A stretch of 64,000 nucleotides of DNA, taken from contig CAVGWF010000038.1 of the NCBI GenBank assembly GCA_963632825.1, positions 36,318-100,317 on the forward strand, given 5' to 3'. Source of the stretch: F23-B02 sp963632825 (GTDB lineage: Bacteria; Bacillota; Clostridia; Oscillospirales; Oscillospiraceae). The number at the start of each line of letters is the position of its first letter. Position 1 is the stretch's first letter. Below, one piece after another: positions 41,352-49,912 of this stretch. The position numbers and the translations under genes were made by a program. The notes below the pieces were generated by a model, which saw nothing but the letters and a program-made list of their open reading frames with translations, was not told the origin of the DNA and searched no databases.

Positions 41352-42410
41352 ATGTACGAGAGAAAAATGACAAAAACAATATCGGTCGGCTCCGTGACGG
41401 TGGGCGGGGACAGCCCTGTTTCCGTGCAGTCGATGTGCAACACGAAAACTCACGATGTCGAGGCGACCGTGGGTCAGATAAATGACCTTCAGAAGGCCGG
41501 CTGCGAGATTGTGCGCCTTGCCGTGCCGGATATGGCGGCAGCCGAGGCTATATCCGCAATAAAGGAACGCACGGGCATCCCGATAGTCGCGGACATACAT
41601 TTTGACTACCGTCTCGCATTGGCGGCAGCCGAGCGCGGAGCCGATAAGATCCGCATAAATCCGGGCAATATCGGCGAGGCGGAGAATGTGCGCAAGGTCG
41701 CCGAGGCGTGCAGAAAGAGAAGCATACCCATTCGCATAGGAGTAAACAGCGGAAGCCTTGAAAAGCCTCTGCTCGAAAAATACGGACACCCGTGTCCGGA
41801 GGCACTCGTTGAGAGCGCAAAAGGGCATATCGAGCTTTTAAACCGCTTTGATTTTGACGATATCTGCGTTTCACTCAAATCCTCCTCTGTACCGCTCACC
41901 GTGAGAGCTTACCGCCTTGCGTCACAGGAGCTTCCTTACCCGCTGCATATAGGCGTTACCGAGACCGGAACGGCATGGAACGGCACCATACAGTCTGCCG
42001 TCGGTATAGGAACGCTGCTGTGCGAGGGCATCGGAAACACCGTCAGGGTGTCGCTCACAGCCGATCCCGTGGAGGAAGTGAAGGCGGCTGTTGCCATACT
42101 TAAGGCTGCCGGTATGCGCCGCGGCGTAAGGCTTATATCATGCCCGACCTGCGGCAGAACCAATATCGACCTTATCGGACTTGCGCACGAGGTTGAAAAG
42201 CGCATTTCCGGTATTGAGCGGGACATAACGGTAGCCGTAATGGGCTGCGTCGTAAACGGTCCCGGCGAGGCGAGAGAGGCAGACTACGGCATTGCAGGCG
42301 GCAAGGACTGCGGTCTGCTGTTTAAGCACGGACAGGTGCTGGGGACCTATCCCTCGGACAAACTGTGCGATGCACTTATAGACCTGATTGAAAAGGATGT
42401 ACGGTTTTGA
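41352..42410 (+). CDS. ispG: (E)-4-hydroxy-3-methylbut-2-enyl-diphosphate synthase
   Basis: A 352-residue Fe-S enzyme of the MEP pathway. It has the TIM-barrel part (SVQSMCNTKTHD, IVADIHFDYRLA, RINPGNIG) and the C-terminal cluster domain with SCPTCGRT and GCVVNGPGE, whose three cysteines hold the [4Fe-4S] cluster. The start ATG is four bases after rseP. With dxr it shows that this organism makes isoprenoids by the MEP route. Confidence 0.98.
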   Translation: MYERKMTKTISVGSVTVGGDSPVSVQSMCNTKTHDVEATVGQINDLQKAGCEIVRLAVPDMAAAEAISAIKERTGIPIVADIHFDYRLALAAAERGADKIRINPGNIGEAENVRKVAEACRKRSIPIRIGVNSGSLEKPLLEKYGHPCPEALVESAKGHIELLNRFDFDDICVSLKSSSVPLTVRAYRLASQELPYPLHIGVTETGTAWNGTIQSAVGIGTLLCEGIGNTVRVSLTADPVEEVKAAVAILKAAGMRRGVRLISCPTCGRTNIDLIGLAHEVEKRISGIERDITVAVMGCVVNGPGEAREADYGIAGGKDCGLLFKHGQVLGTYPSDKLCDALIDLIEKDVRF

Positions 42411-45400
42411 GCGAGCATACTTCATTTCTTGAAATGTTCCCCGGTGCGGCGAGTCAGACGGCAAGCTGCGGCGGGCTTGAAAAGGCATATGTCACCGATG
42501 TTGAAATAAGCGTTGAAAGCAGCGCAATGAGCGTGCGGGCGTGGTTTGTCAGAGCTCCGGCACCCGCAGAGCTCGATGCGCTGTGCGGCATTCTGCGCAC
42601 GGATTACGGGCTGAAGAAAGCCGCCATCGTGCCGGACAGTCCCGAGACCGCAAAGGGTGCAAAGACCCCCGCTCCGCCTGAGAGCGCTGCACCCTCAGGC
42701 GGCGACGGCAGGGTGCTCATGGGACACGGCATCAAAAAAGCACCCACTCCGATGAAAGAGCTCAATCAGGACTCCGGCAGGGTCGTCGTTGAGGGAGATG
42801 TCTTTGAGGTCTCAAGCCGCAGGCTCAAAAAGCGTGACGGTGCAATGCTCAGCTTTGATATAACCGACCTCACAGGCTCGATACGGGTCATAAAATTCCT
42901 GAAGGGCGAGGACGACCAGTCGATAATAAGCAAAATAAATGTCGGTGATCATCTGAAGGTCAACGGCTTTGTTGCATACAGCAGATATGACGAGGATATT
43001 ATCCTTGAGCCAAAGGACATAGTCGCCGGCAAAAGGTATATCCGTCCGGATAATGCGGAGGAAAAGCGCGTCGAGCTGCATGTCCACACCCGCTTTTCCG
43101 CACTCGATGCGCTGACGGATCCGGCAGCCATCGTAAAGCGTGCGGCCTATTGGGGACACCCCGCCATTGCCGTGACCGACCACGGCGTCCTGCAGGCGTT
43201 CCCCGATATGTGGAAGGCCGGCAAAAAGCACGGCGTTAAGATAATCTACGGCTGCGAGTGCTATTTTGTAAACGACATGGACGGAAGCCTTGCCGTTCAC
43301 GGTGACTGCGACCGCGATATGTACGACGAAATGGTGGCGTTCGATATTGAGACCACCGGTCTGAACGCGGGTTCTGACCGCATGACTGAGATCGGTGCCG
43401 TAATTTTTGCCGGAAACGAGATAAAGGAGACCTTCAACACATTTGTAGACCCCGGAATGCACATTCCGGCGGAGATAACCCAACTCACCGGCATAACCGA
43501 CCGCGATGTCAGGGGTGCTCCCTCCGAGGAGGAGGCGCTGCGCAGCTTCCTTGAGTTTGCCGGCGACCGCCCGATAGTTGCCCACAACGCCGATTTCGAC
43601 ACCGGCTTCATGTCGGCGGCTGCGGGACGGCACGGCATAGAGTTTGAGCCTGTGTATATCGACACGCTTGAGCTTTCCCGTGCACTTTTGCCCGATCTGA
43701 AAAAGCACAAGCTCGATATAGTATCAAACCGCCTGAGCCTTCCGGAATTCAATCACCACAGAGCCAGCGACGATGCGCTGGTGTGCGGGCGCATCATGGG
43801 GCGCTTTCTCGCCATGCTTGCAGAGCGCGGCGCAAAGACGGTTAACGACATTCAGAGCGTTTATTCCCGGATAAAGCCCGCAGATCACGCAAGATCGCGG
43901 CATATGATACTGCTTGTAAAGAATAAAACGGGACTGAAAAACCTGTATGAGCTCGTGTCGCAGTCTTACCTCAGGTACTTCCATAAGACACCCACGATGC
44001 CCAAAAGCCTGCTGATAAAGCACCGCGAGGGACTGCTTGTCGGCTCGGCGTGCGGCATGGGCGAGCTGTACGGCGCGGTGATGCACGGCGCAAGCGATTC
44101 CGAGCTGCGCAGGATAGCCTCGTTTTACGATTATCTTGAAATTCAGCCGCTCGGCAATAACGGCTTTCTGGTCGATAACGGCGTTGTCAGCGACATCACG
44201 GTCCTGCAGGACTATAACCGCCGCATAATAGAGATCGGCAGACAGCTTGATAAGCCCGTTATCGCGGCGAGCGATGTACATTTTCTCGATGCCGAGGATG
44301 AGCAGTACCGCAAGATACTGCAGGCGGCAAAGAAATTCTCCGATGCCGACCGCGGCTGCCCCATATTCTTCCGCACCACCGACGAAATGCTCAGGGAATT
44401 TGACTATCTCGGCGAGGAGACGGCACGCAGGGTCGTTATAGAAAACACCCGCGCCATTGCCGACATGGTTGATGATATAGAGCTGCTGCCCAAGGATCTG
44501 TACCCTCCCAAGATCGAGAACTCCGCGCGCGACCTCAAGGATCTTGTTTACGGGAAGATGCATGAAATTTACGGTGAAAATCCGCCGGAAATAGTAAAAT
44601 CCCGCGTTGATACTGAGCTAACGACTATACTTGACCATAACTACGATGTCATTTATATGTCCGCGCAGAAGCTCGTGCAGAATTCTCTTGAGCACGGCTA
44701 TCTTGTCGGCTCCCGAGGCTCGGTCGGCTCGTCTATAGTTGCGTATATGTCCGGCATCACCGAGGTCAACTCGCTGCCGCCGCACTATGTCTGCCCCAAG
44801 TGCAGGCACTCGGAGTTCATAACCGACGGCTCTTACGGCTGCGGCGCCGATATGCCGCCGAAAAACTGCCCGGACTGCGGTACGCTCATGCGGCAGGACG
44901 GCTTTGACATTCCGTTTGAGACCTTCCTCGGCTTCCCGGGAAATGAAAAGACTCCGGATATAGACCTTAACTTCTCCGGCGAGTATCAGGCACAGGCACA
45001 TAAATATACCGAGGAGCTTTTCGGCTCGGATCATGTTTTCCGTGCCGGCACCATCGGAACGCTTGCCGAGAAGACAGCATATGGCTATGTTAAAAAATAC
45101 CTCGAGGAGCGCAATATACGCGTAACCAAGGTCGAGGAAAACCGCCTTGCAAAGGGACTTGTCGGCGTAAAGCGCACGACCGGTCAGCATCCCGGCGGTC
45201 TGGTCGTCATACCGCAGGACATGGATGTAACCGATTTTTGCCCCGTGCAGCATCCGGCGGACGACCCGAAAAGCGGCATCGTCACTACGCATTTTGAGTA
45301 TCACTGCATGGAGTCGAACCTCCTGAAGCTTGACGAGCTCGGTCACGATGACCCGACAATGATAAGAATGCTCGAGGATGCAACCGGCGTTAATGCGCGC

Positions 45401-46414
45401 GAGATACTGCTCTCAGACCCCGATACGATGAAGATATTCACAACGCCGGCCGTTCTTGGACTTCCTGAGGACGACGATATTATCGGCAAAACCGGCAGCA
45501 TCGGCATACCCGAGTTCGGCACGGGATTTACACGCCAGATGCTCGTTGACACTCAGCCGACCCAGTTTGACACGCTCGTGCGGCTCTCCGGCTTTTCCCA
45601 CGGCACCGATGTGTGGGCGGGAAATATCCGCGACCTCATCGTCAACGGCATAGCCACCGTTAACGAAACCGTAGGCTGCCGAGACGATATAATGCTCTAT
45701 CTTATCCAGAAGGGTATGGAGCCTTCACTGGCGTTCAAAACCATGGAGGCGGTGCGAAAGGGCAAGGTGAAGAAAAGCGGCGAGTTCCCAAATGATGCCG
45801 AGGCACAGATGCGCTCGCTCGATGTTCCGGACTGGTATATCGAGTCCTGCCGCAAGATAGCCTACCTTTTCCCGAAAGCCCACGCCGTTGCGTATGTTAT
45901 GATGGCCTTCCGTATCGCATGGTTCAAGGTGCATGAGCCGCTCGCGTTTTACAGCGCGTATTTCTATCGCCGCAGTCAGAAAAACAGCTTCGACGCCGAA
46001 ATGATGACCGCCGGAGTGGACGAGGTGCGGCGCAGGATATATGATCTGCGCCAGAAGGAGGATGCCACCGCCAACGAGGACAGCATCCTTACTACGCTCG
46101 AATCGGTCTATGAGTTCTATATGCGCGGCTTTGATTTTGCGCCAATTGACCTGTATGAGTCGAGCGCCACGAAATTCAGAATAACCTCCGACGGCAAGCT
46201 CCGTCCGCCGTTTGTCGCTATTGCCGGTCTCGGCGAGGCGGCTGCGGTCGATCTTGAAAGCTGTACGAAAAACGGTCAGAGCTACATATCCGTCGAGGAG
46301 GTCAGCGCGGTCTGTCCCAAGGTCAGCACCACCCACCTTGAGACCTTGAGGCGTATGGGAGCCTTCGGCGACATGCCGGAGAGCTCACAGATAAATCTTT
46401 TTGAGGGATTCTGA
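42407..46414 (+). CDS. polC: DNA polymerase III PolC-type, alpha subunit
   Basis: A 1335-residue replicative polymerase. Regions in order: a short N-terminal domain and a Pro-rich linker (about 85-105), an OB domain (about 120-215), a PHP domain beginning ELHVHTRFSALDA near 223, a 3'-5' proofreading exonuclease inserted in the PHP domain (AFDIETTGLN near 311; AHNADFD; HRASDDA), then PHP remainder, a zinc-binding cluster of four Cys pairs near 795-828, and palm aspartates in PDIDLNFSG near 850. This layout is specific to Gram-positive PolC. It starts with TTG overlapping the ispG stop. It is about 100 residues shorter than the typical 1430-1450. Confidence 0.97.
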   Translation: MSEHTSFLEMFPGAASQTASCGGLEKAYVTDVEISVESSAMSVRAWFVRAPAPAELDALCGILRTDYGLKKAAIVPDSPETAKGAKTPAPPESAAPSGGDGRVLMGHGIKKAPTPMKELNQDSGRVVVEGDVFEVSSRRLKKRDGAMLSFDITDLTGSIRVIKFLKGEDDQSIISKINVGDHLKVNGFVAYSRYDEDIILEPKDIVAGKRYIRPDNAEEKRVELHVHTRFSALDALTDPAAIVKRAAYWGHPAIAVTDHGVLQAFPDMWKAGKKHGVKIIYGCECYFVNDMDGSLAVHGDCDRDMYDEMVAFDIETTGLNAGSDRMTEIGAVIFAGNEIKETFNTFVDPGMHIPAEITQLTGITDRDVRGAPSEEEALRSFLEFAGDRPIVAHNADFDTGFMSAAAGRHGIEFEPVYIDTLELSRALLPDLKKHKLDIVSNRLSLPEFNHHRASDDALVCGRIMGRFLAMLAERGAKTVNDIQSVYSRIKPADHARSRHMILLVKNKTGLKNLYELVSQSYLRYFHKTPTMPKSLLIKHREGLLVGSACGMGELYGAVMHGASDSELRRIASFYDYLEIQPLGNNGFLVDNGVVSDITVLQDYNRRIIEIGRQLDKPVIAASDVHFLDAEDEQYRKILQAAKKFSDADRGCPIFFRTTDEMLREFDYLGEETARRVVIENTRAIADMVDDIELLPKDLYPPKIENSARDLKDLVYGKMHEIYGENPPEIVKSRVDTELTTILDHNYDVIYMSAQKLVQNSLEHGYLVGSRGSVGSSIVAYMSGITEVNSLPPHYVCPKCRHSEFITDGSYGCGADMPPKNCPDCGTLMRQDGFDIPFETFLGFPGNEKTPDIDLNFSGEYQAQAHKYTEELFGSDHVFRAGTIGTLAEKTAYGYVKKYLEERNIRVTKVEENRLAKGLVGVKRTTGQHPGGLVVIPQDMDVTDFCPVQHPADDPKSGIVTTHFEYHCMESNLLKLDELGHDDPTMIRMLEDATGVNAREILLSDPDTMKIFTTPAVLGLPEDDDIIGKTGSIGIPEFGTGFTRQMLVDTQPTQFDTLVRLSGFSHGTDVWAGNIRDLIVNGIATVNETVGCRDDIMLYLIQKGMEPSLAFKTMEAVRKGKVKKSGEFPNDAEAQMRSLDVPDWYIESCRKIAYLFPKAHAVAYVMMAFRIAWFKVHEPLAFYSAYFYRRSQKNSFDAEMMTAGVDEVRRRIYDLRQKEDATANEDSILTTLESVYEFYMRGFDFAPIDLYESSATKFRITSDGKLRPPFVAIAGLGEAAAVDLESCTKNGQSYISVEEVSAVCPKVSTTHLETLRRMGAFGDMPESSQINLFEGF

Positions 46415-46442
46415 AAAAATTGTAAAGATTTTTGGAACAATA

Positions 46443-46471
46443 GTGACTTTTGAGCCGTCTTGTTGTATTAT
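46443..46471 (+). promoter_or_regulatory. Possible promoter of the phosphodiester glycosidase gene
   Basis: GTGACT (46443-46448), a 17-base spacer and TATTAT (46466-46471). The -35 match is weak. Confidence 0.4.
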
Positions 46472-46602
46472 AGCCCCTAACCTCTTATCGAAAGAAGGAA
46501 CCACTCATAAAGATCTTCAGCTCAAAGTCAACAAGAACCGTCACTACCACCCGCCCGGCTGCGAAAGCGCAGGTAAGACCCGTCAAGGCAGAGCCCGTTA
46601 AG

Positions 46603-47829
46603 GTGAAGCCGACGGAGAAAAGGCCTGCTGAGAAAAAGCCGGCGGATGCCGCTGAGCGGGTTCAGAATATAAAAAAGAAAAAGAAGCAGCATAAGCTGAG
46701 AAAAACGCTCATTGCCTTAGGCTGCGTATTTGCCGTACTCGCGGGGCTGTACACATTTGTCGTGTACACGAAGATACCCTTCATAAAAAATTTGCGCGAT
46801 GCATATATAGAGACTGCCATGCAGACCATGAGCCACCAGTGGCTTGCCGAGCTCTTCTTCCCGGATGATGTCATTGCCGAGGTGATGGCAAACATTAATG
46901 CCGAACAGGATGCACAGCAGGGCATAGAGAGCGAGTGGACGCACAATGTCGAGCAGAAGGACGACAACAGCTTTTACGAGCTGTTTGATGAGGTCGACAA
47001 GAGCTCGCTCGAGGAATATCTCAAGTTGCATCCGAGCGAAAGCAAAAAATCGCTGATGGAGCTCAATATCAACGAAGCCGGACTCAACGATGAGGGTACG
47101 ACCATCAAAACAAAGCAGGGCGATCAGGTACTTGCCATAAACGCGCAGAAGGGCGTGCTGCTTGTGCGTGTCAAGGGCTCAAACTATCAGGGAGTGCTTG
47201 CAATTCTCAAAAATCCGGAGGATATTCGCTGCTGCATCGCCAAGTACATCGGCTCCTACGGTGAGCTGCTTGAGGACTTTGTGCCTCGCTGCAACGGTAT
47301 ACTCGGAGTAAATGCCAGCGGGTTTTACGATGCCGACGGTGTCGGCAGCGGCGGCACGGTCGACGGTCTGACGATATGCAGCGGCAAGGAATACGGAACT
47401 CATACGGCTTACGGCAGAAAGCGCTTGGAATTCAGAACAGATAACAAAATGTATATTGTTGATGCCGATACAAAGGTATCCGCCAATGCGCGCGATGCCG
47501 TTGAGTTTACCCCCGCGCTCATCATAGACGGTGAGGCGCTCATAGATGCTCAGTCGGCGTTCCGCTCAATACAGCCGAGGACGGTCGTTGCCCAGTCGCG
47601 CGACGGTGATGTCATGCTTCTTGTTATAGAGGGCAGGCTTCCCGGCAGATCGCTCGGTATCGGACTTCCCGACTGCACGGAGATCCTGCTCGGATACGAT
47701 GCATATCAGGCAATGAACATGGACGGCGGAACGAGCTCCGTAATGTGGTATGACGGAGAGTATGTAACCAAATGCTCAAATCCGGAGATCAGGTGCCGTT
47801 ATCTGCCGAATGCATGGATATATGGCTGA
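46603..47829 (+). CDS. Membrane-anchored phosphodiester glycosidase (NAGPA) family protein
   Basis: At least 408 residues. A Lys/Pro/Glu-rich cytoplasmic start leads to one membrane helix (about 33-52) and an extracytoplasmic NAGPA domain (about 165-405) with VNASGFYDADG, the RTVVAQSRDGDVMLLV run broken at its strands, and NMDGGTSS near the end. Such domains cleave sugar-phosphodiester bonds in wall or exopolysaccharide. The listed start is the GTG at 46603, which lacks a ribosome site. The open frame continues upstream in coding-like codons to 46501. There AGAAGGA precedes an ATA at 46507, so the true protein may start at a rare ATA and be about 32 residues longer. Confidence 0.88.
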   Translation: MKPTEKRPAEKKPADAAERVQNIKKKKKQHKLRKTLIALGCVFAVLAGLYTFVVYTKIPFIKNLRDAYIETAMQTMSHQWLAELFFPDDVIAEVMANINAEQDAQQGIESEWTHNVEQKDDNSFYELFDEVDKSSLEEYLKLHPSESKKSLMELNINEAGLNDEGTTIKTKQGDQVLAINAQKGVLLVRVKGSNYQGVLAILKNPEDIRCCIAKYIGSYGELLEDFVPRCNGILGVNASGFYDADGVGSGGTVDGLTICSGKEYGTHTAYGRKRLEFRTDNKMYIVDADTKVSANARDAVEFTPALIIDGEALIDAQSAFRSIQPRTVVAQSRDGDVMLLVIEGRLPGRSLGIGLPDCTEILLGYDAYQAMNMDGGTSSVMWYDGEYVTKCSNPEIRCRYLPNAWIYG

Positions 47830-47830
47830 G

Positions 47831-47862
47831 AAAAAACCGCCGTCAGGCGGTTTTTTTCTCTT
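47831..47862 (+). terminator. Terminator after the phosphodiester glycosidase gene
   Basis: The stem ACCGCC/GGCGGT with loop GTCA is followed by seven T residues. Confidence 0.88.
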
Positions 47863-47892
47863 ACATATTCCGTATATATTTAATGTATGTGT

Positions 47893-47921
47893 TTGACAAA
47901 CTTGAAGTTGTGATATAAATT
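47893..47921 (+). promoter_or_regulatory. Promoter of the SpoU-family methyltransferase gene
   Basis: TTGACA (47893-47898), a 17-base spacer and TAAATT (47916-47921). The ATG at 47929 begins eight bases past the -10. Confidence 0.7.
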
Positions 47922-47928
47922 ATCTTCT

Positions 47929-48678
47929 ATGGAAAAGATAAGCTCAAGAAAAAACAGAATAATATGCCATATGCGCGCCGTTGCCTCGGATAACGGCTAC
48001 CGCGCAGATTGCCGGCAGTTTATATGCGACGGGGAAAAGACGCTTAAGGAGGCGTTAAGCTCCGGAGCAGTCATAAAGCAGGTGCTCTGGCGGGAGGGCG
48101 TACAGCCCATGGAGCTTCCCGAAGGCGTTGAGCAGTACTGCGCCCCGGCGGATCTTGTCGAGTATGCATCTCCCCTGCGCTCGGGACCGGGACCCGTGTT
48201 TACGGTCGCTGTCCCCACGGCAGATGAAAGCCTTAAGCCGGAGCGGGTCATAGTTATTGAAAACCTTCAGGATCCAGGCAACGTCGGAACGGTCATACGG
48301 AGCGCGGATGCATTTAATATTGACGCCGTCATAATGGTCGGCGCCTGCGCCGATCTGTATAACCCGAAAACCGTTCGTGCGAGCATGGGCGCAATCTTCC
48401 GCCAGAGAGTCCTGCGCATGAGTATCGGTCAGCTCGACGGCTTTACTCAGCGCTGGTGTCTGCCGCTGTTCGGGGCGGCGCTGAGCGATCGCGCCGCCGA
48501 TATCCGATGCGCCGAGCTTCACCGCAGCGCCGTTGCCATCGGCAGCGAGGGCAGGGGACTGTCGAAGGAGCTTCTCGATATATGCGGCGGAGAAATAATA
48601 ATACCGATGAATCCGCAGTCGGAGTCGCTCAATGCGGCAGTGGCTGCATCGGTCATCATGTGGGAAATGTCGAGGTAA
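47929..48678 (+). CDS. TrmH/SpoU family RNA methyltransferase
   Basis: A 249-residue SPOUT-fold enzyme that methylates ribose 2'-OH groups of rRNA or tRNA. An N-terminal substrate-binding domain (about 1-95) precedes the knot domain. Motif 1 is LQDPGNVGTVIRSADA near 112, motif 2 IGSEGRGLS near 203, and motif 3 IPMNPQSESLNAAVA near 223. The exact target base cannot be told. No Shine-Dalgarno sequence precedes the ATG, and the predicted transcription start falls on or next to it. It is four bases ahead of dprA. Confidence 0.93.
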   Translation: MEKISSRKNRIICHMRAVASDNGYRADCRQFICDGEKTLKEALSSGAVIKQVLWREGVQPMELPEGVEQYCAPADLVEYASPLRSGPGPVFTVAVPTADESLKPERVIVIENLQDPGNVGTVIRSADAFNIDAVIMVGACADLYNPKTVRASMGAIFRQRVLRMSIGQLDGFTQRWCLPLFGAALSDRAADIRCAELHRSAVAIGSEGRGLSKELLDICGGEIIIPMNPQSESLNAAVAASVIMWEMSR

Positions 48679-48682
48679 GGCA

Positions 48683-49903
48683 ATGGATGAAGTGCTGTAT
48701 TGGCTGTGGCTGTCAAATACGCCTCAGATAGGTGCAAAAACCGTCGCCGCACTGCTTTCGCATTATGAAACGCCGGAGAATGTGTATAATGCGCCGAAGG
48801 GTGAGCTCGAGCGCATTCTCCCGCGCGATAAGGACGGTGCACAGCAGCTTGAAAAGCGGAGCCTTGAGACGGCAAAGCGAATATTCGAAAAGTGCGAAAG
48901 CACGGGAATAGACATTGTGACCCTCGCCGATGCACGCTACCCCGAGCGTCTGCGCAATATACACCTGCCGCCGGCGGTTTTATATGTAAAAGGGAGACTC
49001 CCGAATATAGACGCGCTGCCGGCGATAGCCATAATCGGTACCCGCAGGGCGACGCATTACGGGCTGAAAATGGGAATGCGCATGGGCTATGAGATAGCCA
49101 AATGCGGAGCAACGGTCATATCCGGCTTAACGCGCGGTATCGACTCCGCTGCGGCTGAGGGCGCGCTGTATGCCGAGGGACAGGTCATCGGCGTGCTCGG
49201 TCTGCCGCACGAGCTTGATAAGAGCGGCTTCTCGCGTGAGATAGAGCTCACGGGCGCACTTATAAGCGAGTATGCGCCGGGCACAAAGCCGCACAGCTCG
49301 TTTTTTCGGGCGAGAAACCGCATAACGAGCGGACTTTCGCTCGGTGTCGCCGTGATCGAAGCACCCATGCGCAGCGGAACAAGGCTGTTCGTAAACGAGG
49401 CTGCCGATCAGGGCAAGGAGATATTCGCCGTTCCAGGCAATGCCGATCAGCCGAGCAGCGAGGGAACGAATCTGCTGATAAAAGAGGGTGCAAAGCCCGT
49501 AACCAACGGTTGGGATGTGGTAAGCGAGTTCGCCGCCTTTTATCCGGATAAGCTCAGGGAGGTCAGATTCAGAGACACCGGCAGACTCATCCCGATGGCG
49601 CTCACACAGCGTCAAAATGAGGACTCAAAAGCCGCGCCTGACGAAAAATGCACGAAAAAAGTTGTTGACAAGGCATCAGACGCGGCTTATATTGACTTGA
49701 AGAAACAGCTGGAGGGGCTCAGCCCGAGCCAACTGAAGATAATCGGAGCCATGGATGAAGGCTCGCTTCATGTTGACACGATAATTGAGCGCAGCGGATT
49801 TCCGCCCGCAAAGGTGCTTGCGGATCTTACGCTGCTTCAGATAAAGGGCTATGTCCGGCAGGAGACGGGCAAGCGCTTTTCGCTGAATATTAAGATGAAA
49901 TGA
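48683..49903 (+). CDS. dprA: DNA-processing protein DprA
   Basis: A 406-residue protein that protects incoming single-stranded DNA and loads RecA during transformation. A helix-hairpin-helix/SAM-like N-terminus (about 1-70) is followed by the Rossmann fold (IIGTRRATHYG, GLTRGIDSAAAEGAL, VPGNADQPSSEGTN) and a C-terminal winged helix DML1 (about 340-405). The ATG at 48683 follows CGAGGTAAGG. It is next to topA, the usual order dprA-topA-trmFO in Firmicutes. Confidence 0.96.
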   Translation: MDEVLYWLWLSNTPQIGAKTVAALLSHYETPENVYNAPKGELERILPRDKDGAQQLEKRSLETAKRIFEKCESTGIDIVTLADARYPERLRNIHLPPAVLYVKGRLPNIDALPAIAIIGTRRATHYGLKMGMRMGYEIAKCGATVISGLTRGIDSAAAEGALYAEGQVIGVLGLPHELDKSGFSREIELTGALISEYAPGTKPHSSFFRARNRITSGLSLGVAVIEAPMRSGTRLFVNEAADQGKEIFAVPGNADQPSSEGTNLLIKEGAKPVTNGWDVVSEFAAFYPDKLREVRFRDTGRLIPMALTQRQNEDSKAAPDEKCTKKVVDKASDAAYIDLKKQLEGLSPSQLKIIGAMDEGSLHVDTIIERSGFPPAKVLADLTLLQIKGYVRQETGKRFSLNIKMK

Positions 49904-49912
49904 GGACGATAA

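Noticed and set aside
43724..44563. A 279-codon minus-strand frame opposite polC
   Set aside because: Lies within the PHP/exonuclease region of polC and shows no own signals.
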